A DNA stretch of 64,000 bases from Hamadaea sp. (lineage in GTDB: Bacteria > Actinomycetota > Actinomycetes > Mycobacteriales > Micromonosporaceae), in contig NZ_JABFVK010000020.1 in NCBI RefSeq assembly GCF_013362815.1, positions 59,041-123,040 of the forward strand, read 5' to 3'. This document shows, piece after piece, positions 33,736-42,088 of the stretch (position 1 is its first letter; each line of letters opens with the position of its first letter). The translations under genes and the position numbers were made by a program. The notes under the pieces were generated by a model. The model was not told the origin of the DNA and searched no databases. It saw only the letters and a list, made by a program, of their open reading frames with translations.

Positions 33736-34851
33736 TCAGCGCTGCGCGTACGCGCTGACGGCGGCGCGGCCGATCTCGAGTGACCGCCACTCCGTCCAGT
33801 TCGAAGCATCGGAGTACGACCTCTGCCAGAGCTCGCCAGCTCGGCTGATCGCAACGACTTCCAGATGTCCGTCGCTGGTGATTCCGGCCGTGACATCCGC
33901 CATTTCAACTGGAGCGTCGAGGTCACGCCAGGGCTTAGGGTCAGCACCCTGCCAATGGTCGCGATGGCTGATACCGCCGTCTGAGCGGACGACGAATATC
34001 TCGTGATGGTTCGGCCAGCCGTTGAGGACGTCGATTGCGACGCAGGAGTGCGGCAGCCCGTGACCGTATCCTTCGCCCCAGGTTCGCCACCATTCCGGGT
34101 CGTTCCGGTACCAGCGGTTCAGGATCCGCTCACCTGCCGCGACCACGAAGATCTCCATCAGGCCATTGACAGGCACAGACGCAGCGATGTCCCGCCCAGG
34201 CCCAGGCGGCTTCATCTTTCCCCACTCGGCCGCCCACATCCCGCCTCGGCCGTGCCAGATGTGCGCGACGCCGCCGTATTCGCCGACGATGAAGATCTCG
34301 CCGTGTCCAAGGCCGTTGCTCAACGCGGACAGTTTGATCGCGCGTCCGACCGTCGTCGCGGTGGGAAGCCTGGTCCATTTGGGCGTCTCATCAGTGGGCG
34401 TCAGGTTCGTCGTCCACACTTGGCCGATGTCGTCGACGTATGACACCTCCAACCGGTCGATCTGCGGGACGGAGGCGGCGACATCTCGCGGCCGGGTCGG
34501 CGGCCTCAGATCCTGCCAGGTCGACCACCTGCCCGGTTCCTGATAGGTAGACATGAGCAGGCCGCCCGTTTGGGAAACGGCCATCAGGTACATCACACCG
34601 TTGCCGGGGTTCCCGGTCGCAGCCGTCGTGAACCGAAGCGAGTCGGCGCCCGTCGCCGCGCGATGGCCGTCGCGTATGCCAGCGAACACGAGGAACGCCA
34701 CGGCGAGCGCACCGCCGACGATCAGGGGGACCAGGAATCGCCCAACCCACTCGGCCTTCGCAAGTCCCGTGAGGAGATTCGTGACAGCACCCACGAGCAC
34801 GGTCGCGACCACGGCTCCTGTTCCTATCGCCGCACGCACGCCACGGTTCAC
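33736..34851 (-). CDS. membrane-anchored beta-propeller protein
   Basis: A 371-residue protein with two N-terminal membrane helices (about 8-28 and 38-60) and a C-terminal domain of five or six repeated units of about 50 residues (WSTWQDLRPPTRPRDVAA, WAAEWGKMKPPGPGRDIAA, KPWRDLDAPVEMADVTA). The repeats look like the PLL-type lectin propeller, which binds fucose-like sugars. No catalytic site is visible. It is a lone gene; the helical hairpin puts the propeller on one face of the membrane. Confidence 0.7.
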   Translation of the reverse strand: MNRGVRAAIGTGAVVATVLVGAVTNLLTGLAKAEWVGRFLVPLIVGGALAVAFLVFAGIRDGHRAATGADSLRFTTAATGNPGNGVMYLMAVSQTGGLLMSTYQEPGRWSTWQDLRPPTRPRDVAASVPQIDRLEVSYVDDIGQVWTTNLTPTDETPKWTRLPTATTVGRAIKLSALSNGLGHGEIFIVGEYGGVAHIWHGRGGMWAAEWGKMKPPGPGRDIAASVPVNGLMEIFVVAAGERILNRWYRNDPEWWRTWGEGYGHGLPHSCVAIDVLNGWPNHHEIFVVRSDGGISHRDHWQGADPKPWRDLDAPVEMADVTAGITSDGHLEVVAISRAGELWQRSYSDASNWTEWRSLEIGRAAVSAYAQR

Positions 34852-34952
34852 GGCTTACCTCCGGTGTTCGACGTGCCGCATCGTAGGCCGACGGGCGAGT
34901 ATTCCGGCTCGCGCCGAGCGGTCCAACTATGACGTCGCCAACTCGACAGCTC

Positions 34953-35372
34953 TCAGCGGGGCATCGACCGCGAGTTCTCGGCCGCCAGTTCCCGGAGCCG
35001 AGCCACGTCGCCGAGCGGGCTCACTCCGTCCGCGCCGACGGACAGGTCACGAGGATCGAGGCCGATCGGCTCCGACAGCGCCGCGACTTGACCGCCCGCC
35101 CGGTCGACGAGGACCAGCGCGGTGACGAGGTAGCCCTCCTGCAGCGAGCGCAGGATCGCATGGCTGGAGCCGAGGTACTGCCGAGTGAGGTTGTCGATGA
35201 ACGCCGCGAAGACCGGAAGGTCGATCATGTACTCGTCCGCGCCAGTGTCCTGCAGCCCCGCCGGAAGTCCGCCGACCGCTGAGAAGGTCTCGGTGAGCTG
35301 GGCGAACAGCCGTCCGACTCGGTTCGACGGGTTCCAGAGGTAGCGGTCACCGGTCCGGAAGTACTGACTCAT
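34953..35372 (-). CDS. small hypothetical protein (DUF6086-like)
   Basis: A 139-residue soluble protein (MSQYFRTGDRYLWNPSNRVG, ADEYMIDLPVFAAFIDNL). The opening and centre recall uncharacterised actinomycete proteins grouped as DUF6086; that match is from memory. It starts 26 bases inside the end of the EamA gene, indicating translational coupling. Function unknown. Confidence 0.7.
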   Translation of the reverse strand: MSQYFRTGDRYLWNPSNRVGRLFAQLTETFSAVGGLPAGLQDTGADEYMIDLPVFAAFIDNLTRQYLGSSHAILRSLQEGYLVTALVLVDRAGGQVAALSEPIGLDPRDLSVGADGVSPLGDVARLRELAAENSRSMPR

Positions 35373-36258
35373 CCCGTGATGATGACACCGGTGCAGGCGT
35401 CTGGCGGAGTACTCCGAAGTAGACCCCGGCCAAGATGAGCAGCCCGCCCGCCGCGAGCGGCCAGCCGACGCGTTCCTGGTCGAGCCAGGCCGACAGGGCC
35501 ACCGTGACGAACGGCGTGATCACGAAGATGTACGCGGCGCGGGACGCGGGCCACGCCCGCAGCACGATCAGATAGAGCCCGAAGACTCCGATCGAACCCA
35601 CGATCACCAAGAACGCCAGGGCCAGCCAAGTCTCCGTGCGCTGCGGCAGCGTACGCGGTTCGCCGGCGACGAGCGACGCGGCGAACAGGGCGAGCGCTCC
35701 GACCGCCATGGCGACGGCGTTCGTCGTCACGGGATGAGCCGATGGCAGCCGATGCCCCAAGACCGCCGCCTGAGCGAAGCACGCGGTACAGCCCAGTGCC
35801 GCCAACAGCGCGACCAGGGGAATCGCTCCGGTGATCTGCGCACGCGACAGAATCGCCACACCTGTTGCGGCGAGTAGTGTGCCGAAAACCGCGATCGGGC
35901 GCAGCCGCTCTTGTCCCTCCACAACCGACAGAAGCAGCGTCACGAGCGGCACGAGGGCGAGCAATGTCTGGCCGAAGCCCGCGTGCAGATACTGCAACGC
36001 GTAGTAGCCGAGCCCGAATGCGGCGGCGAAGTTCAGCAGGCCGTAAACGACCGTCCCGCTCCACTCCCGGCCGCGCGGCATCGGCAGTCGCAGGACCAGC
36101 ATCGCGATCGCGAGCAACACCGCCGCCGTCCCAAAGCGGACGGTCGCGCCCCACAGCGGAGCCAGCTCGCGGTTGCTGAACCGGATGCCGACTCCGTTTC
36201 CGCCCGCCAGCACCGCGCACGCGACGAAGCTGGTCAGGGCGGCCCGGCCGGCGGCCAT
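35347..36258 (-). CDS. EamA-family (DMT) transporter
   Basis: A 303-residue drug/metabolite transporter with ten hydrophobic helices in two EamA repeats (about residues 7-135 and 148-290); PLVTLLLSVVEGQERL and TPFVTVALSAWLDQERVGW are the equivalent helix-end motifs of each half. It probably exports a metabolite. Its C-terminal tail VSSSRDESVLPDR overlaps the next gene. Confidence 0.9.
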   Translation of the reverse strand: MAAGRAALTSFVACAVLAGGNGVGIRFSNRELAPLWGATVRFGTAAVLLAIAMLVLRLPMPRGREWSGTVVYGLLNFAAAFGLGYYALQYLHAGFGQTLLALVPLVTLLLSVVEGQERLRPIAVFGTLLAATGVAILSRAQITGAIPLVALLAALGCTACFAQAAVLGHRLPSAHPVTTNAVAMAVGALALFAASLVAGEPRTLPQRTETWLALAFLVIVGSIGVFGLYLIVLRAWPASRAAYIFVITPFVTVALSAWLDQERVGWPLAAGGLLILAGVYFGVLRQTPAPVSSSRDESVLPDR

Positions 36259-36267
36259 AAGATCACT

Positions 36268-36636
36268 CTACGTGGAAACGATGGTGCGTACTTCGGCGAT
36301 CTTACCGGCGCGCACTTCGTCGGTGATCCGGCGGACGCGGTCGAGGTCGCGATAGATCCAGTCGACCCGCCACCCGTCGACGGTCAGCCAACCGCCGCCG
36401 TTCACCCAGGGACCCCATCCTCCGGGCTCGGTCACTTCTGTCGGCGTACCAGTCAAATCCGAAGCAACGGCACGCAACTGATCGACGGCGAGCGACCCGC
36501 GGTAATAGAGCCCGAGATCGATGTCGGAGTCGGGACGGTGGGTACCGCGGGCCCGGCTGCCGCCCAGCGCCACCGCGACCACCCCGGGAATTTCGGCGAG
36601 CCGGTCGGCGATCGGGGACAGGTCTTCCATGATCAT
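36268..36636 (-). CDS. nucleotidyltransferase-domain protein, short
   Basis: A 122-residue protein with the polymerase-beta-type motif GGSRARGTHRPDSDIDLGLYY, giving the two catalytic aspartates (DSDID). Related actinomycete proteins are usually about twice as long, with a helical substrate domain after the VDWIYRDLDRVRRI segment; here the protein stops soon after. It may be a truncated remnant or a minimal form. ATG 36636 overlaps the TetR stop (ATGA); ATG 36630 is an alternative. Confidence 0.75.
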   Translation of the reverse strand: MIMEDLSPIADRLAEIPGVVAVALGGSRARGTHRPDSDIDLGLYYRGSLAVDQLRAVASDLTGTPTEVTEPGGWGPWVNGGGWLTVDGWRVDWIYRDLDRVRRITDEVRAGKIAEVRTIVST

Positions 36637-37271
36637 TCACGGTACCGGTAGTAGGTGAGGAACATGTCGACGCCCGAGTCGACGAGTCGTTCGGCCGTCG
36701 GGGCATCGATGGACGCGCCGTACGCGCTGTGCACGAGGTGCGGATAGAGCACCAGCGCGTAGAGCTGGAGGATCGCCACGTCGATGTCGGTGACCGCCAG
36801 CCGCCCGGCGCCGGTCAAGCGCTGGAACGCGGCGGCGAGCGCGGGGCGGGCGCGATCGGGACCGTGCTCACGCCAGGCCGTGCCCAGCTGGGGGAACCGG
36901 CGGACCTCGCTGACGACGAGGTGACGCAGCGCGACCATGTCCGGCCTGGTCATGCTCGCGACCCAGGCCTGCGCCGTCCACTTCAACGCGGTACGCAGAT
37001 CGTCGGAGGCGGCCAGCCGCTCGGCGGTGCCCGCGATCGCCTCCGCGAGCGCCTCCTCAAGCGCGTCGCCGACTACCGCCATGAACAGCGTTTCCTTGCT
37101 GCCGTAGTGGTTGTAGACGGTGACCTTGGAGACGCCCGCTTCGGCGGCGATCGCGTCCATCCCGGCGTCGAACCCATCGCGGACGAACGCGGTCCGGGCC
37201 GCCGCCACGATCGCCCGCCGCTTGCGGGCCGCGCGGTCGCCGGTGAGGTCTCGGGGAGTCTCGGTCGCCAC
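36633..37271 (-). CDS. TetR-family transcriptional regulator
   Basis: A 212-residue repressor. The HTH is at about residues 20-65 (IAAEAGVSKVTVYNHYGSKETLF), followed by a helical ligand domain with a TetR_C-type end. Start is placed at GTG 37271; ATG 37343 would run through the operator. It is divergent from the serine hydrolase gene and upstream of the nucleotidyltransferase gene, both of which it probably controls. Confidence 0.92.
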   Translation of the reverse strand: MATETPRDLTGDRAARKRRAIVAAARTAFVRDGFDAGMDAIAAEAGVSKVTVYNHYGSKETLFMAVVGDALEEALAEAIAGTAERLAASDDLRTALKWTAQAWVASMTRPDMVALRHLVVSEVRRFPQLGTAWREHGPDRARPALAAAFQRLTGAGRLAVTDIDVAILQLYALVLYPHLVHSAYGASIDAPTAERLVDSGVDMFLTYYRYRE

Positions 37272-37295
37272 GCCGGTCAGCGTAGCAGGAAACTG

Positions 37296-37335
37296 AACTG
37301 TACTGTTGAGTTCATATGAACTGTGCTGTACAGTT
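37296..37335. promoter_or_regulatory. nested palindromic TetR operator
   Basis: AACTGTAC (37296) and GTACAGTT (37328) form outer arms, and GTTCATATGAAC (37310-37321) is a perfect inner palindrome at the same centre. The arrangement amounts to two inverted operator copies between the divergent starts and fits binding of two TetR dimers. Confidence 0.75.
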
Positions 37336-37341
37336 CGCGAC

Positions 37342-38439
37342 ATGGCTGATTACATCGCTGCCGGTTACGTCGCCCCCGGCCTCGGGTCGGTGCGTACGGA
37401 GTTCTTCAAAGTCGTCGCGGCAGAACCGGGGCTGGGCGCCCAACTGGTCGCGTACCACGGCGACCGGATGGTGGTCGACCTCGCCGCCGGGATGGACCAC
37501 GACGACCTCACCGGGCTCTACTCCTCCGCCAAGGGGGCGGCTCACCTTGTGGTCGCTCTGCTCGTCCAGGACGGCGCGCTCGACCTGGATCGGCCCGTCA
37601 CGGCGTACTGGCCGGAGTTTCCGGTCGAGTCGCTGACCCTCCGGCAACTGGTGAGCCACCAGTCCGGGCTGATAGGGGTCGACGGCGGATTCACCAGTGC
37701 CGAACTCGCCGACGACACGGTGATCGCCGCTCGGCTGGCCGAGCAGAAGCCGTTCTGGGAACCCGGGAGTGCGTACGGGTATCACGCGTTCGTTATCGGC
37801 GCGCTGGTCGGCGAAGTCGTCCGGCGCACTACCGGACGGCGTCTTCAGGAGATCTACGACGACCGCGTACGCCTCCCTTATGGGCTGGACTTCTATCTCG
37901 GGCTCCCCGAGAGTGAAGAGCCGCGCTACCGCCCGGTGCAACCGGCACTCACTCGATCGGAGGTCGATCCGCAGAGCCTGATGGGCATCGCGTTCAATCT
38001 GCACGCCCCCAACCCGACCGACCTCGTGGAGTTCGCGAACACCCGACGCGTACGCGAATTGGGCCCGGCCTCATCGGGCGGAGTCGGCAACGCACGCGGA
38101 CTGGCGAAGATGTACGCCGCCGCCATCGGCGAGATCGACGGACGTCCACCGCTGTTGACCGAGGCGACGCTGGCCGAGGTGACCCGGCTGCATACTCCGG
38201 GGACCGACCTGGTGACCGGCGAACCGGACCATTTCCTGCTCGGCTTCGAGGCGGCCGGCGTACGGTACCCGTCCCTGGGACGGCGCGCGTTCGGCCACAG
38301 TGGAGCGATCGGAGCTCAGTCCTTCGCCGATCCGGACAGCGGTCTCGCCTACAGCTACACCCGGCGGCGCTTCTCCATCGGCGGGGCGGCACCAGAGAAC
38401 GACCAGCTCATCGCGACGCTCGTCCGGGCGCTTGGGTAA
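37342..38439 (+). CDS. serine hydrolase, beta-lactamase/esterase class C fold
   Basis: A 365-residue penicillin-binding-protein-like hydrolase. The SxxK motif is Ser61-SA-Lys64; the Tyr motif is YGYH in GSAYGYHAF and the third motif HSG in FGHSGAIG. There is no signal peptide, so it is likely a cytoplasmic esterase such as EstB rather than a beta-lactamase. The start is 7 bases after the TetR operator, so repression should be strong. A hairpin with T5 follows the stop. Confidence 0.9.
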   Translation: MADYIAAGYVAPGLGSVRTEFFKVVAAEPGLGAQLVAYHGDRMVVDLAAGMDHDDLTGLYSSAKGAAHLVVALLVQDGALDLDRPVTAYWPEFPVESLTLRQLVSHQSGLIGVDGGFTSAELADDTVIAARLAEQKPFWEPGSAYGYHAFVIGALVGEVVRRTTGRRLQEIYDDRVRLPYGLDFYLGLPESEEPRYRPVQPALTRSEVDPQSLMGIAFNLHAPNPTDLVEFANTRRVRELGPASSGGVGNARGLAKMYAAAIGEIDGRPPLLTEATLAEVTRLHTPGTDLVTGEPDHFLLGFEAAGVRYPSLGRRAFGHSGAIGAQSFADPDSGLAYSYTRRRFSIGGAAPENDQLIATLVRALG

Positions 38440-38440
38440 G

Positions 38441-38456
38441 CGCTCCGAGCGTTTTT
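38441..38456 (+). terminator. rho-independent terminator
   Basis: CGCT-CCG-AGCG followed by TTTTT begins 1 base after the serine hydrolase stop. The stem is short, but the T-run is clear in this GC-rich setting. Confidence 0.55.
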
Positions 38457-38489
38457 GTTCAGACGGCGCGCTTTGTTCAGACGGCGCGC
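38454..38489. repeat. 18-bp tandem duplication at a gene end
   Basis: TTTGTTCAGACGGCGCGC occurs twice head to tail (38454-38471 and 38472-38489). The second copy holds the stop and last codons of the sigma factor gene; the first copy is beyond the stop. It looks like a recent slippage event. Confidence 0.85.
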
Positions 38490-39049
38490 AAGCCCCGGCG
38501 ACGACCGCCGTCGTCGGTGAGCGCGGCGGCGAGATCGTCGCGGGCGCGGGCGACCCGGGAGCGGATCGTGCCGACCGGGCAGCCGAGCACGTCGGCCGCC
38601 TGCTCGTAGGAGAGGCCGAGGATCTGGGTGGCGACGAAAGCCTCCCGGCGGTCGTCGTCCAAGCCAGCGATCAGATGTCGCAGCATGACCTGCTCGTCGA
38701 ACCGGGCGCCGGCTCCGGCCTGGGTGAGGTCGGCCACCACCGTCCAGTCCTCGACGGCGGCGGCGCGCGGGCGGCGGGACTGGGCCCGCAGATGGTCGAA
38801 GACGGTGTGCCGGGCGATGGCCAGCAGCCACGTCCGGGCCGGGGACCTCGCCTCGAACGACGGAAGGGCCTTCATCGCCCGGATGAACGTCTCCTGGGCG
38901 AGGTCTTCGGCCTCTGCCGAATTGGTCAGATACGAGACGAACCGGAGGACGTCGCGCTGCGTACGTGCGACGAACTGAGCGACGGCGTGCTGGTCACCGG
39001 CTCGGGCGGCGAGCGCCAGCTCGGTCAGGTGAGCGTCGTCGTCAGGCAC
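38477..39049 (-). CDS. ECF-family RNA polymerase sigma factor
   Basis: A 190-residue sigma factor. Region 2 at about residues 20-85 (SYLTNSAEAEDLAQETFIRAMKAL) and region 4 at about 125-178 (DDRREAFVATQILGLSYEQAADVLGCPVGTIRSRVARAR), similar to SigC-like actinomycete ECFs. Start is GTG 39049; the frame continues upstream into the divergent gene's leader without homology. It faces a zinc-finger membrane protein that is the likely anti-sigma factor. Confidence 0.92.
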   Translation of the reverse strand: MPDDDAHLTELALAARAGDQHAVAQFVARTQRDVLRFVSYLTNSAEAEDLAQETFIRAMKALPSFEARSPARTWLLAIARHTVFDHLRAQSRRPRAAAVEDWTVVADLTQAGAGARFDEQVMLRHLIAGLDDDRREAFVATQILGLSYEQAADVLGCPVGTIRSRVARARDDLAAALTDDGGRRRGLRAV

Positions 39050-39120
39050 GCCCGCCAGGGTAACCGGTGAACCTGAGCACGCCGGGAACCAACCACGTGA
39101 GCACGGCGACAATGTATGCC

Positions 39121-39897
39121 ATGGGAGTGGCACCGGCCTGTGAGCGTACTCGAGATCATCTGTCGGCATCGATGGATGGCGCTTCTGCGCCCGACGTCGA
39201 GGCCGACCGGCACCTGGCCGGGTGCGACGCCTGCGCCGACTGGTGGGAGCGGGTCAGCCGGCTCGGCCGGTTGACGCGTACGGCGAACGCACTGCCGACC
39301 CGGGACCTCGGAGCCGAGGCGATGGCCGCCATTCTCGCCGCCGCACCTCGGCGCTCGCGGCTGCCCGGGGTCCTCCGGCTGGCGCTACTGTGCGTGGGTC
39401 TCGCCCAGTTCCTGCTCGGCGTCGCCCAGATCAGCACCCTCGCCGCGGGTGGCCAGCACTCCCACGACCCCGTGGTGGCCGCCGTCTCCTCCGGCCACTT
39501 GTGGCACGAGTCGGCCGCCTGGAACGTCGCCATCGGGGCGGCGCTGGCTTGGCTGGCCTGGCGGCGTACGCGTCCCGGCGGGCTCCTGCCGGTGATGACC
39601 GCCTTCGTCGCGGTCTTGACGCTGCTCACCGTCAACGACGCCATCATCGGCCGGGTCGAGGTCAGCCGGATCTTGTCGCACGGCTTCGTCCTCGTCGGGT
39701 ACGCCCTGCTCCTGGTGCTGAACCGGCGTGGGTTCGGCGAACCGCCCGGCGACCGCAAGCCGACGCCGTGGCGGCTCCCGTCGGACGGGACGACCGAGGA
39801 CGGGCACGCGGACGGGCCGCTGGCGACAGTGCACCCGCTGCCGGTGCGGATGGCGTACCGACAGCAGGTGACCGCGCAGCAGCGGCGAGCCGCCTAA
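39121..39897 (+). CDS. zf-HC2-type anti-sigma membrane protein
   Basis: A 258-residue protein with the zinc-binding motif H-x3-C-x2-C in DRHLAGCDACADWW within the first 40 residues, the mark of ZAS-type anti-sigma factors. About five to six hydrophobic segments follow (LALLCVGLAQFLLGVAQI and onwards), and a basic tail. It would hold the divergent sigma factor at the membrane until a signal comes. Start uncertain: ATG 39121 chosen, ATG 39112 and GTG 39067 are in frame. Confidence 0.82.
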   Translation: MGVAPACERTRDHLSASMDGASAPDVEADRHLAGCDACADWWERVSRLGRLTRTANALPTRDLGAEAMAAILAAAPRRSRLPGVLRLALLCVGLAQFLLGVAQISTLAAGGQHSHDPVVAAVSSGHLWHESAAWNVAIGAALAWLAWRRTRPGGLLPVMTAFVAVLTLLTVNDAIIGRVEVSRILSHGFVLVGYALLLVLNRRGFGEPPGDRKPTPWRLPSDGTTEDGHADGPLATVHPLPVRMAYRQQVTAQQRRAA

Positions 39898-39906
39898 CGG
39901 GGTGGA

Positions 39907-40656
39907 TCACTGCGACGCGAGCCACTCGGCGAAGGTGATCTTTCCCGTGCGGTGCGGCTCGTCCCCCGGCACCAGGGTGTCGTCGGCGATCACGTCGCCG
40001 AAGTAGGGCGCGCTGTCGTCGTCGACGACCTTGCGCGGGTCACCAAGCGCCTCGAGCCGGCGGCGCACGGCCTCCGACAGCGGAATGCGCTCAGGCCCGG
40101 CGATCTCGACCACGTCGTCGACGGGCTCGTTGATCGCGACCTCGGCCACGAAGGCCGCGACTTCGGCCGCCGCGAGCGGCTGGAGCGTCTTCGAGGTGAC
40201 CCGGACCTCGTCGCCGACGGTCGCGGAGTCGGCGATGCCCTTCAAGAACTCGAAGAACTGCGTGGCGCGGACGATCGTGAACGGCACTCCGGAGTCGCGG
40301 ATCTGCTTCTCCTGCGCGACTTTGGCCTTCAAGTAGAAGGCGTCGGCACCGGCCCGGTCGAGGCCGACGATCGACAGCGCGACGTGGTGGCCGACCCCGG
40401 CGGCCAGCTCGGCCTCGGCCAAGTTGCGGCCGGAGCTCGTGAAGAACGCCATCACCCCGTCCGGCGTGAACACGGGCGGATTGGTGACGTCCACGACGAC
40501 CTGCGCCCCGGCCAGGGCGTCAGCCAGGCCTTCACCGGTCGTGCTGTCGACGCCGGACGACGGCGAGGCCGCGACGGCCTCGTGGCCTTGGTCTCGCAGC
40601 AGGCCGACGACCTGCGATCCGATGAGTCCGGTGCCCCCGATGACGACGACCTTCAT
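39907..40656 (-). CDS. NmrA-like NAD(P)-binding protein
   Basis: A 249-residue atypical short-chain dehydrogenase. The N-terminal GGTGLIGSQV is the dinucleotide motif; there is no catalytic YxxxK at the usual site, and VDVTNPP and TIVRATQFFEF are typical of the NmrA/SDR-a5 group. It may sense NAD(P)(H) or reduce quinones. Divergent from an Rrf2 regulator across two operator copies, the arrangement described for RsrR in Streptomyces. Confidence 0.9.
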   Translation of the reverse strand: MKVVVIGGTGLIGSQVVGLLRDQGHEAVAASPSSGVDSTTGEGLADALAGAQVVVDVTNPPVFTPDGVMAFFTSSGRNLAEAELAAGVGHHVALSIVGLDRAGADAFYLKAKVAQEKQIRDSGVPFTIVRATQFFEFLKGIADSATVGDEVRVTSKTLQPLAAAEVAAFVAEVAINEPVDDVVEIAGPERIPLSEAVRRRLEALGDPRKVVDDDSAPYFGDVIADDTLVPGDEPHRTGKITFAEWLASQ

Positions 40657-40676
40657 GACGAACCTCCACGAGTCTT

Positions 40677-40726
40677 ACTCGGACAACTTCTATCCGAGAT
40701 ACTACTCGGACACAATTGATCCGAGT
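40677..40726. promoter_or_regulatory. two Rrf2 operator copies
   Basis: ACTCGGA-N9-TCCGAGA (40677-40699) and ACTCGGA-N9-TCCGAGT (40704-40726) lie 27 bases apart between the divergent NmrA-like and Rrf2 genes. Both are dyads of the size bound by Rrf2 dimers. Confidence 0.8.
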
Positions 40727-40742
40727 CAAGTAGCATGGGCGC

Positions 40743-41231
40743 ATGAAACTGAGCGGCGGCGTCGAATGGGCCCTGCACTGCTGTGTGGTGCTCACCACCG
40801 CGCGGTCTCCGGTCCCCGTGACCCAGCTGGCCGAGCTTCACGACGTCTCCAGCAGTTACCTCGCCAAACAGCTCCAAGCCCTCTCCCGGGCCGGAATCGT
40901 CCAGTCCGTCCAGGGCCACGCGGGCGGCTACCGGCTGACCAGGCCCGCGGCCGAGATCACTCTCCTCGACGTCGTCGAGGCGGTCGACGGACCGGGGTCG
41001 ACCTTCCACTGCACCGAGATCCGGCAGCGTGGCCCGCTTGCCACCCCGGCCGAGCAGTGCACGAGACTCTGCCCGGTGCACCGGGCCATGCTCCGGGCCG
41101 ACCACGCGTGGCGGGCGGCCCTGCGGGCGACGACGATCGCCGATCTCGTGGCGGACGTCGACCAGGACAGCGGCCCCCAGGCACTCCCCCGCGTCGGTGC
41201 CTGGCTGACCGCCCAAGCGAGTCAGGCCTGA
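40743..41231 (+). CDS. Rrf2-family regulator, RsrR-like
   Basis: A 162-residue Rrf2 protein. The winged helix has LAELHDVSSSYLAKQLQAL and the wing GHAGGYRL. Three cysteines follow in FHCTEIRQ and QCTRLCPVHR, a pattern that can bind an Fe-S cluster as in IscR, NsrR or RsrR. Because the divergent gene is NmrA-like, as for RsrR of Streptomyces venezuelae, a redox-sensing role is likely. Its last 10 bases overlap the convergent SDR gene. Confidence 0.9.
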   Translation: MKLSGGVEWALHCCVVLTTARSPVPVTQLAELHDVSSSYLAKQLQALSRAGIVQSVQGHAGGYRLTRPAAEITLLDVVEAVDGPGSTFHCTEIRQRGPLATPAEQCTRLCPVHRAMLRADHAWRAALRATTIADLVADVDQDSGPQALPRVGAWLTAQASQA

Positions 41232-41986
41232 CGCGTCGGCAGGATCACCAGCTGCCGGAGGTTGACGTGCCGGGGACGGCTCACGGCGTACGCGACCAGG
41301 TCGGCGATCTCCCCGGCCGACAGCCCACCCAGAACCTCGAACATACCGCCGAGCTGCTCGGACAGGGCCGGATTGTCGATATGGCGGCCCAGTTCGGTGT
41401 CGGTCAGCCCGGGCTCGATGTTGGTGACCCGGACGTCCTTCGGCCCCAACTCCGTACGCAGTCCGGCCGACAGATGCGTCAGCGCTGCCTTGGTCGCGCC
41501 GTAGACGGCGTAATCCGGGAAGGTCACGTGCGCGCCGATCGAGGAGATGTTGACCAGGTCGGCCGTCGTGCCGTCAGCCGCCGCCGCGATCAGGTCGCCG
41601 GAGAACGCCCGGATCACGCGCAGCACGCCCGTCACGTTGGTGTCGATCATGCGCTGCCACTCGTCCTCGCGCCCGGCGGTGATCGGGTTCGGCAGCATCA
41701 CCCCGGCCGAGTTGACCACCAGATCCACTCGCCCGTACGCCCGGCGTACCGCGTCGGCGGCAGCGGTCACGGCTTCGGTGTCGGTGACGTCGGTGGCGAC
41801 CGCGATCGCCTGTCCCCCATCGGCCACGATCTTCTCGGCCAGTTCGGCGATCCGGTCGGCCCGGCGGGCGAGCAGCGCAACGCGTACGCCGGACGCGGCC
41901 AGCAGTTCGGCGATGGCCGCCCCCATGCCGCTGGCGGCTCCGGTGACGACGGCGGTGCGGTTGTTCAGCGTGTCGAAGTAAGTCAT
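41222..41986 (-). CDS. short-chain dehydrogenase/reductase
   Basis: A 254-residue classical SDR: TGAASGMG cofactor motif at residues 15-22, NSAG structural motif, catalytic Ser in SSIGAHV and YGATK (Tyr/Lys). The basic ARRADR after strand 2 suggests NADP preference. Substrate unknown. It is divergent from an MmyB-type regulator, which probably controls it. Confidence 0.93.
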   Translation of the reverse strand: MTYFDTLNNRTAVVTGAASGMGAAIAELLAASGVRVALLARRADRIAELAEKIVADGGQAIAVATDVTDTEAVTAAADAVRRAYGRVDLVVNSAGVMLPNPITAGREDEWQRMIDTNVTGVLRVIRAFSGDLIAAAADGTTADLVNISSIGAHVTFPDYAVYGATKAALTHLSAGLRTELGPKDVRVTNIEPGLTDTELGRHIDNPALSEQLGGMFEVLGGLSAGEIADLVAYAVSRPRHVNLRQLVILPTRQA

Positions 41987-42088
41987 GCCGAAAGCTTGCG
42001 ACCGTTCGCGGAGCCTACCCAGGGCTGCGCCTTACCTAGGTCTGGCAGTACCAGGATCAGCTTCCGGGGATCAGGCAGACTGGGCGGC

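Noticed and set aside
36268..36636. MNT/HEPN toxin-antitoxin system
   Set aside because: The nucleotidyltransferase has no HEPN partner next to it and is coupled to a TetR regulator instead.
37342..38439. Class C beta-lactamase
   Set aside because: There is no signal peptide and the Tyr motif is YGYH rather than YxN, which fits EstB-type esterases better.
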